Positions 32,025 through 36,542 of a DNA stretch of 36,542 bases are shown piece by piece. This stretch comes from Megasphaera massiliensis (GTDB lineage Bacteria > Bacillota > Negativicutes > Veillonellales > Megasphaeraceae), in contig NZ_HF954537.1 of the NCBI RefSeq assembly GCF_000455225.1, positions 1 through 36,542 of the forward strand. Reading direction: 5' to 3'. The notes under the pieces were generated by a model. It did no database searches. It was not told the DNA's origin and worked only from the letters and a program-made list of their open reading frames with translations. The position numbers and the translations under genes were made by a program. Position 1 is the stretch's first letter. Every line of letters begins with the position of its first letter.

Positions 32025-32984
32025 TTGGTAGAAAAGAAACTGCAATTTTCCGATTTGCGTGAAGCCCGGGCCGTCCTGGGCATGAAAGATGAATTTTTAA
32101 AGACGATGCAGCGTGAATTTCCGGACTGCCGCATTGCCGTCCGCGGCGACACGGCCATGATCGTCGGCAGTGAGCAGGAAGTCGAACAAGTCCTGGACGT
32201 CTTCGGCGCCCTGCGCTACCTGTTCCGGGAAAATACCTATCTCACGACGCAGCACGTCCGCTACTCAGCGGGCCTCATCAAAGCCGGGCGGGGCGAAGAG
32301 CTGCACGCTCTCTATGAAGATACGGTCGGCATTTCCGCCCGCCACCGCCTGATCAAGCCCAAGACGCTGGGACAAAAAAAATACGTCGACTCTATCCGGA
32401 AGAACCTCGTTACCTTCGGCATCGGCCCTGCCGGTACGGGGAAGACCTATCTGGCCGTGGCCCTGGCTGCTTTTTACTTAAAGAATCGTGAAGTCGAACG
32501 CATCATCCTGACCCGTCCGGCCGTCGAAGCCGGCGAAAAGCTGGGCTTTCTGCCCGGGGACTTGCAGGAAAAAATCGACCCGTACCTGCGCCCCTTGTAC
32601 GACGCCTTGGCCGATATGTTCGGCTATGACCAGTTCCAAAAACTCATCGACCGCAACATCATCGAAGTGGCGCCTTTGGCATATATGCGCGGCCGGACCT
32701 TAGAAGAATCGTTCATCATCCTCGACGAAGCCCAGAATACGACGCGGGAACAGATGAAGATGTTCCTCACCCGTATGGGCAATCATTCGCGGGTCGTCGT
32801 CAACGGCGATGCCACCCAGATCGACCTCGTCGACCGCCGCATGTCGGGCCTTACAGAGGCTGAAAAGATCCTCGACGGCGTGAAGGGCGTCGGCATGGTC
32901 CACTTCAGCGACGAAGACGTCGTCCGCCACGACATGGTCGGCCGCATTATCAGAGCCTATGAAAATTATTATAAAGATAAATGA
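32025..32984 (+). CDS. phoH: PhoH-family ATPase (YbeZ-like)
   Basis: This 319-residue protein has an N-terminal KH-like region (about residues 1-115) and a C-terminal P-loop ATPase domain. The Walker A motif is GPAGTGKT at 134-141, and the Walker B is FIILDEAQNTT. The family is named for phosphate regulation in E. coli but is now linked to RNA metabolism and works with YbeY. The start is TTG at 32025 after AAAGGAG, whose first bases overlap the previous stop. The phoH-ybeY pairing is conserved in many bacteria. Confidence 0.95.
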   Translation: MVEKKLQFSDLREARAVLGMKDEFLKTMQREFPDCRIAVRGDTAMIVGSEQEVEQVLDVFGALRYLFRENTYLTTQHVRYSAGLIKAGRGEELHALYEDTVGISARHRLIKPKTLGQKKYVDSIRKNLVTFGIGPAGTGKTYLAVALAAFYLKNREVERIILTRPAVEAGEKLGFLPGDLQEKIDPYLRPLYDALADMFGYDQFQKLIDRNIIEVAPLAYMRGRTLEESFIILDEAQNTTREQMKMFLTRMGNHSRVVVNGDATQIDLVDRRMSGLTEAEKILDGVKGVGMVHFSDEDVVRHDMVGRIIRAYENYYKDK

Positions 32985-33031
32985 TCTGCCCGAAAGGACA
33001 GGGGGACACTGTATCAAAGGGGGTACCACTC

Positions 33032-33505
33032 GTGCATATCAACATCAACTATGAAGATCCTTCATTCGAACAGGAAGACTATGAAAAAGTTATCGAACGG
33101 GTCTGTGAAGAAGCGGCCTTGGTTTACGGTCTCGGACCGAACGCCGAAATCAGCATTCTCTTGTGCCACAACGACTACATCCACGCCTTGAACAAACAGT
33201 ACCGCAATATCGACCGGCCGACGGACGTCCTGTCCTTTGCTCTCAATGAAGGGGAAGAAGACGGCTATGAAGGCCCGGACACGGCCCTTTTGGGGGATAT
33301 CATCATTTCCCTTGAAAAAGTACAGGAACAAGCCGATGAATACGGCCATTCCTTCGAACGGGAACTGGCTTACCTCACCATTCACGGCATGCTGCACATC
33401 TTAGGCTACGACCACATGGAACCGGAAGACAAGGCCGAAATGCGCAAAGAAGAAGAATTTATCTTACAGCGCCTGGATTACGTCCGCCAAGGCGAAGAAT
33501 TATAA
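33032..33505 (+). CDS. ybeY: Endoribonuclease YbeY (rRNA maturation factor)
   Basis: This 157-residue metal-dependent RNase is needed for 16S rRNA 3'-end processing and ribosome quality control. The zinc motif HGMLHILGYDH supplies three His ligands, and RPTDVLSFALNE is the usual family stretch. GTG 33032 fits best, with AAAGGGGG (33016-33023) eight bases upstream. An ATG at 32981 overlapping the phoH stop (ATGA) would add 17 unconserved residues and lacks a ribosome-binding site. Confidence 0.95.
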   Translation: MHININYEDPSFEQEDYEKVIERVCEEAALVYGLGPNAEISILLCHNDYIHALNKQYRNIDRPTDVLSFALNEGEEDGYEGPDTALLGDIIISLEKVQEQADEYGHSFERELAYLTIHGMLHILGYDHMEPEDKAEMRKEEEFILQRLDYVRQGEEL

Positions 33506-33523
33506 GGAGGACCTATTATCGTT

Positions 33524-34417
33524 ATGGAATCGTTTAAATCGGGATTCGTCGCCGTCGTCGGCCGCCCCAACGTCGGTAAATCGACCCTTATCAACCGCAT
33601 TATCAAGCATAAAGTCTCGATCGTCTCCGATAAGGCTCAGACGACGCGCAACCGCATCCTCTGCATCCATACGGACGAGGCTTGTCAGATCGTCTTCCTC
33701 GACACGCCGGGGATCCACAAGCCCAAGCATAAGCTCGGGGAATTCATGGATGAAGCGGCTTACCAGTCCCTGCGCGATATCGACGCCGTCCTGTTCCTCA
33801 TCTCGGGCAATGAAAAGAAGGGGCCCGGCGACTTATTCGTCCTCGACAAAATAAAGGATACAGGCGTTCCCGTCTTCTTGATCATCAATAAAGTCGACCT
33901 CATGAGCAAGGAAGAGATCCTGACCAAGATTACCGAATACGCCGAACTCTATCCCTTTGCCCAGGTCATTCCCATTTCGGCCTTGAACGGAGACAACGTC
34001 GACGCCGTCGTCGAAGAACTGCGCAAGATCTTGCCGGAAGGACCGAAATACTTCCCTGACGACATGATCACCGACCAGCCCGAACGGCTCTTGGTGGCCG
34101 AAATCGTCCGGGAAAAACTGTTCCGCTGCACCCGCGACGAAGTGCCCCACGCCATCGCCGTCTTTACGGAAGAAATGAAAGACCGGGGCAACCATAAGGT
34201 CTATATCCGGGTCACGGTATACGTCGAACGGGATTCGCAAAAGCGCATCGTCATCGGCAAGAACGGGGCTGTCCTGAAAGAAATCGGCAACCTGGCCCGT
34301 CAGGAAATCGAAAATCTCCTCGGTTCTTCGGTCTACCTCGACATCTGGGTCAAGGTCAAGCGGGACTGGCGCAACAAGGCGGCAGCCCTCAGCGAATTCG
34401 GCTATAAAAACGAGTAG
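33524..34417 (+). CDS. era: GTPase Era
   Basis: This 297-residue GTPase helps mature the 30S ribosomal subunit by binding the 3' end of 16S rRNA. The N-terminal G domain shows GRPNVGKSTLIN, the effector region KAQTTRN, DTPGIHKPKH and NKVD. The C-terminal KH domain shows VIGKNGAVLKEIGNLARQEIE. AAGGAGG (33504-33510) is a little far (13 bases) from the ATG, but the sequence alignment supports this start. It sits 18 bases after ybeY, as in other Firmicutes, though the dgkA and cdd genes often found between them are absent. Confidence 0.97.
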   Translation: MESFKSGFVAVVGRPNVGKSTLINRIIKHKVSIVSDKAQTTRNRILCIHTDEACQIVFLDTPGIHKPKHKLGEFMDEAAYQSLRDIDAVLFLISGNEKKGPGDLFVLDKIKDTGVPVFLIINKVDLMSKEEILTKITEYAELYPFAQVIPISALNGDNVDAVVEELRKILPEGPKYFPDDMITDQPERLLVAEIVREKLFRCTRDEVPHAIAVFTEEMKDRGNHKVYIRVTVYVERDSQKRIVIGKNGAVLKEIGNLARQEIENLLGSSVYLDIWVKVKRDWRNKAAALSEFGYKNE

Positions 34418-34429
34418 GGGGCCGGCAAG

Positions 34430-35779
34430 ATGGAAGCACAACTCATCGTCCAATGTTTTCTTGTTTTTCTGATCTGCCTGATCATCAGCGCCGTCTGCGT
34501 TACGGGGAAGTTCGCCTTTGCCCAGCTGCGCAGGGAATATTTGGAAGAACTCATCCGCGACGGCGACGTATCCTTAAGGCCTTTGCTGTCTCTCTATGAT
34601 AAGCCCATTATCTTCCTGGCGACGGCCCAGCTCGGCATGGCCCTGTCGGGCCTCATTGCCGGGGCTGCCGGATTCTGCATTCTCTACAGCCTTTACGGCC
34701 TCCTCGAGCCCTATGTCGGTCATGTCTGGATCTTATGGCTCATCGACGTCGTCGTGGCCGTCATCCTCTGCTTTATTCTCTGGGTCTTTGGCGAACTGAT
34801 TCCGAAATCCGTCGGCCTCCAGCGGCCGGAAAAGAGCCTGCGCATGGTCCACCGCCTCATCCATCCCTGGAGCCATCCGCTCCTGCCCTTCATCGTCTTC
34901 GGCAACGGCCTGGGGCGGCTCATCCTGGCCGACCGCGGCCTTGACGTTACCAACGAAATCGACTTGGCTCATTCGGAAGATGAAATCCGGATGCTCATTA
35001 CGGCCAGCCATAAAGAAGGGAAGATCGACCAGGTCGAAAGCGAACTCATCGGCAACGTCTTTGATTTTGCCGACCTCTTAGCGAAAGAAATCATGGTGCC
35101 CCGTCAGGATATCGTCTGTCTCTATACGGAAGAGACGATGCACCAGCATTTGCAGACCATCCGCCAGTCGCGGCACACGCGTTACCCCTTGTGTGAAGAT
35201 GACAAGGACCATATATTGGGCCTGGTCCACATCAAGGACATTATGGATCTCTATATCCATAAGCGTAGCAACCTCAACCTCATCAAGCGGCCGATCCTGA
35301 CCATTCCGGAAATTATGCCGGCGTCGAAACTGCTCCAGCTCATGCGCATGCGCCGGACCTACCTGGCCATGGTCGTCGATGAATACGGCAGCACCGTCGG
35401 TCTCATCGGCCTGGAAGACATCTTAGAAGAACTGGTCGGCGCCATTCAGAATGAGCACACCCATGAAAAAGAAGAAATCCAGCCCCTGCCCGACGGAGCC
35501 TACGAATTTGCCGGGACGGTCCTCCTCGACGACGTCGAAGAGCTGCTGCACATCCCCGTCGAAGAGGACGTCGATACCGATACGATCGGCGGCTACGTCT
35601 TTAATGCCTTAGGCCATACACCGATTGTTCACGACGAAGTCACCATTGGAAACTACCGCTTTGAGGTCCTTGAAATGCAGCGCTTCCGCATCGTTCGCCT
35701 CAAGGCCGTTCCCATTCCGCCGCCGCCCGTAGCAGACGCCGGGTCGGGGGAAGGGGACGGTGACAGCCATGGCGACTAA
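34430..35779 (+). CDS. Membrane protein with DUF21, CBS pair and CorC/HlyC domains
   Basis: This 449-residue inner-membrane protein starts with a DUF21 region of about four hydrophobic helices (to about residue 190), including the motif GELIPKSVGLQRPEK. Two CBS domains follow (about 205-335), with EIMVPRQDIVCL and VVDEYGSTVGLIGLEDILEELVG. A C-terminal CorC/HlyC transporter-associated domain ends in a Pro-rich, then Gly/Asp-rich tail. Relatives, once called haemolysins, are now regarded as Mg2+ or Co2+ exporters or regulators (CorB/CorC/MpfA type). CBS domains usually sense adenine nucleotides. It sits between era and recO. Confidence 0.9.
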   Translation: MEAQLIVQCFLVFLICLIISAVCVTGKFAFAQLRREYLEELIRDGDVSLRPLLSLYDKPIIFLATAQLGMALSGLIAGAAGFCILYSLYGLLEPYVGHVWILWLIDVVVAVILCFILWVFGELIPKSVGLQRPEKSLRMVHRLIHPWSHPLLPFIVFGNGLGRLILADRGLDVTNEIDLAHSEDEIRMLITASHKEGKIDQVESELIGNVFDFADLLAKEIMVPRQDIVCLYTEETMHQHLQTIRQSRHTRYPLCEDDKDHILGLVHIKDIMDLYIHKRSNLNLIKRPILTIPEIMPASKLLQLMRMRRTYLAMVVDEYGSTVGLIGLEDILEELVGAIQNEHTHEKEEIQPLPDGAYEFAGTVLLDDVEELLHIPVEEDVDTDTIGGYVFNALGHTPIVHDEVTIGNYRFEVLEMQRFRIVRLKAVPIPPPPVADAGSGEGDGDSHGD

Positions 35780-36527
35780 TCGATCCTTCGGTCAGCGGCC
35801 GTCACGACCTTACGACGGCATCATCCTGGCCGTCAAAAAGACGAGTGCCAAACAGCTGGTCCTGACCATTTTGACGCACCAAGAAGGGATTCTCCACGTC
35901 CTGGCCCGGCGCAGTACTCAGGGGAAGATGGGCTACGGTGCCTTGGCGCCTTTGGCGGAGATTTCCTTCGACGTCTTTGAAAAGGACGGCGTCCACACCT
36001 TGACCGAGTACGACTGCCGTGCCAATTGGCGCCTTCGCGACCTGACCTGGGACGGCTACGTCTATTCCCAGATTTTCGTCGAAATGGTGCTCCTTCTCAC
36101 GGCGAGCGGAGAAAAAGATGAAGAACTGTACCGCTTGGTCCGCCTCTACGGACGGGCCATCGAAGTGAAAGACGTCCGCATCGTCACCCTCATCGCCGGC
36201 TGGCAGCTCCTGGCGCTGACGGGCTTTCTGCCGGAAACGGACGAGGCCCGCATCTTTTACCGCGGCCGGGGCTACTGTGACCAGCCCGTTTACTACATCG
36301 ACTACCAGGATCGGGGCGACATGGCCGAACTGCCGCTTACGCCGGCTGTGCGCCAAACGTGGCAGACCCTTATCCGATATCCCTGGGGGACGGACGAAAA
36401 AATAAATCTGCGCAGGGGAGACCTGAATTTTTTAGAAGCCCTGCTCTATAACTACGTCAACCAGTGCAGCGAGGGGCAGATGAAAACGCCGGACTTATTG
36501 AAAACCGGCCTGCCGCCGCAGCCGTAA
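35760..36527 (+). CDS. recO: DNA repair protein RecO
   Basis: This 255-residue protein works with RecF and RecR to load RecA on single-stranded DNA. The N-terminal OB-fold is recognisable around YDGIILAVKKTSAKQLVLTIL and the basic KGSR-like segment is here RRSTQGKMG. The helical C-terminal domain follows; I see no CxxC zinc motif, which is present in only part of the family. The GTG start at 35760 overlaps the upstream stop; ATG 35769 is an alternative, since the purine-rich site GGGGGAAGGGG lies at 35746-35756. The position after era supports the call. The gene ends 15 bases before the window edge. Confidence 0.85.
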   Translation: MTAMATNRSFGQRPSRPYDGIILAVKKTSAKQLVLTILTHQEGILHVLARRSTQGKMGYGALAPLAEISFDVFEKDGVHTLTEYDCRANWRLRDLTWDGYVYSQIFVEMVLLLTASGEKDEELYRLVRLYGRAIEVKDVRIVTLIAGWQLLALTGFLPETDEARIFYRGRGYCDQPVYYIDYQDRGDMAELPLTPAVRQTWQTLIRYPWGTDEKINLRRGDLNFLEALLYNYVNQCSEGQMKTPDLLKTGLPPQP

Positions 36528-36542
36528 AGAGCCCGAAAGAAC

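Noticed and set aside
1-36542. CRISPR array, prophage, transposon, toxin-antitoxin or defence island
   Set aside because: No spaced direct repeats, integrase, transposase, phage structural gene or known defence domain could be found in either strand.

Overview
The window looks like a chromosomal core segment of a Megasphaera-like member of the Negativicutes (diderm Firmicutes). The butyryl-CoA dehydrogenase and EtfB/EtfA proteins closely resemble, from memory, those of Megasphaera elsdenii. Firmicute traits (a T-box on thrS, rbgA-rnhB, smc-ftsY, strong AAGGAGG ribosome-binding sites, TTG/GTG starts) sit beside a Gram-negative-type RND efflux pump, which fits a Firmicute with an outer membrane. 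Coding DNA is GC-rich and spacers are AT-rich. I see no tRNA or rRNA gene, CRISPR array, prophage or insertion sequence.

Layout. 1-5.4 kb: lgt (minus strand), divergent from an exported glycoside hydrolase family 18 protein, then leuS. 5.4-9.5 kb: a CoA-pyrophosphatase-type Nudix gene, then a 352-base AT-rich leader and bcd-etfB-etfA, the electron-bifurcating butyryl-CoA dehydrogenase module of butyrate formation. 9.5-13.6 kb: thrS behind a complete T-box riboswitch, then rbgA-rnhB. 13.6-14.5 kb: a CorA-type transporter on the minus strand with a GIN instead of GMN signature. 14.7-20.6 kb: a 19-codon leader ORF overlapping smc, then smc-ftsY-thiM-thiW, mixing chromosome organisation, protein targeting and thiazole salvage. 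20.7-25.7 kb: a TetR-family regulator with RND adaptor and pump genes but no outer-membrane channel gene. 25.8-27.2 kb: a promoter, a leader with hairpin-forming repeats, and two diverged tandem lipoprotein genes of unknown function. 27.2-29.1 kb: glutamine-dependent NAD+ synthetase (minus strand). 29.3-36.5 kb: one long co-directional run of two radical-SAM genes, phoH, ybeY, era, a DUF21/CBS/CorC membrane protein gene and recO, typical of ribosome maturation and DNA repair clusters.

Most of the window is ordinary housekeeping sequence. The items that deserve a second look are: the first radical-SAM gene (B12-binding/DUF4080 type), split by one extra base in a G6 run; the lipoprotein pair with its folded leader; the long bcd leader with a Rex-like half-palindrome; the leader ORF that may couple translation to smc; the CorA GIN variant; and the GH18 protein with an Ala/Lys-rich insertion. 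I found no convincing evidence for a wholly new multi-gene system. The lipoprotein pair is the least explained locus.
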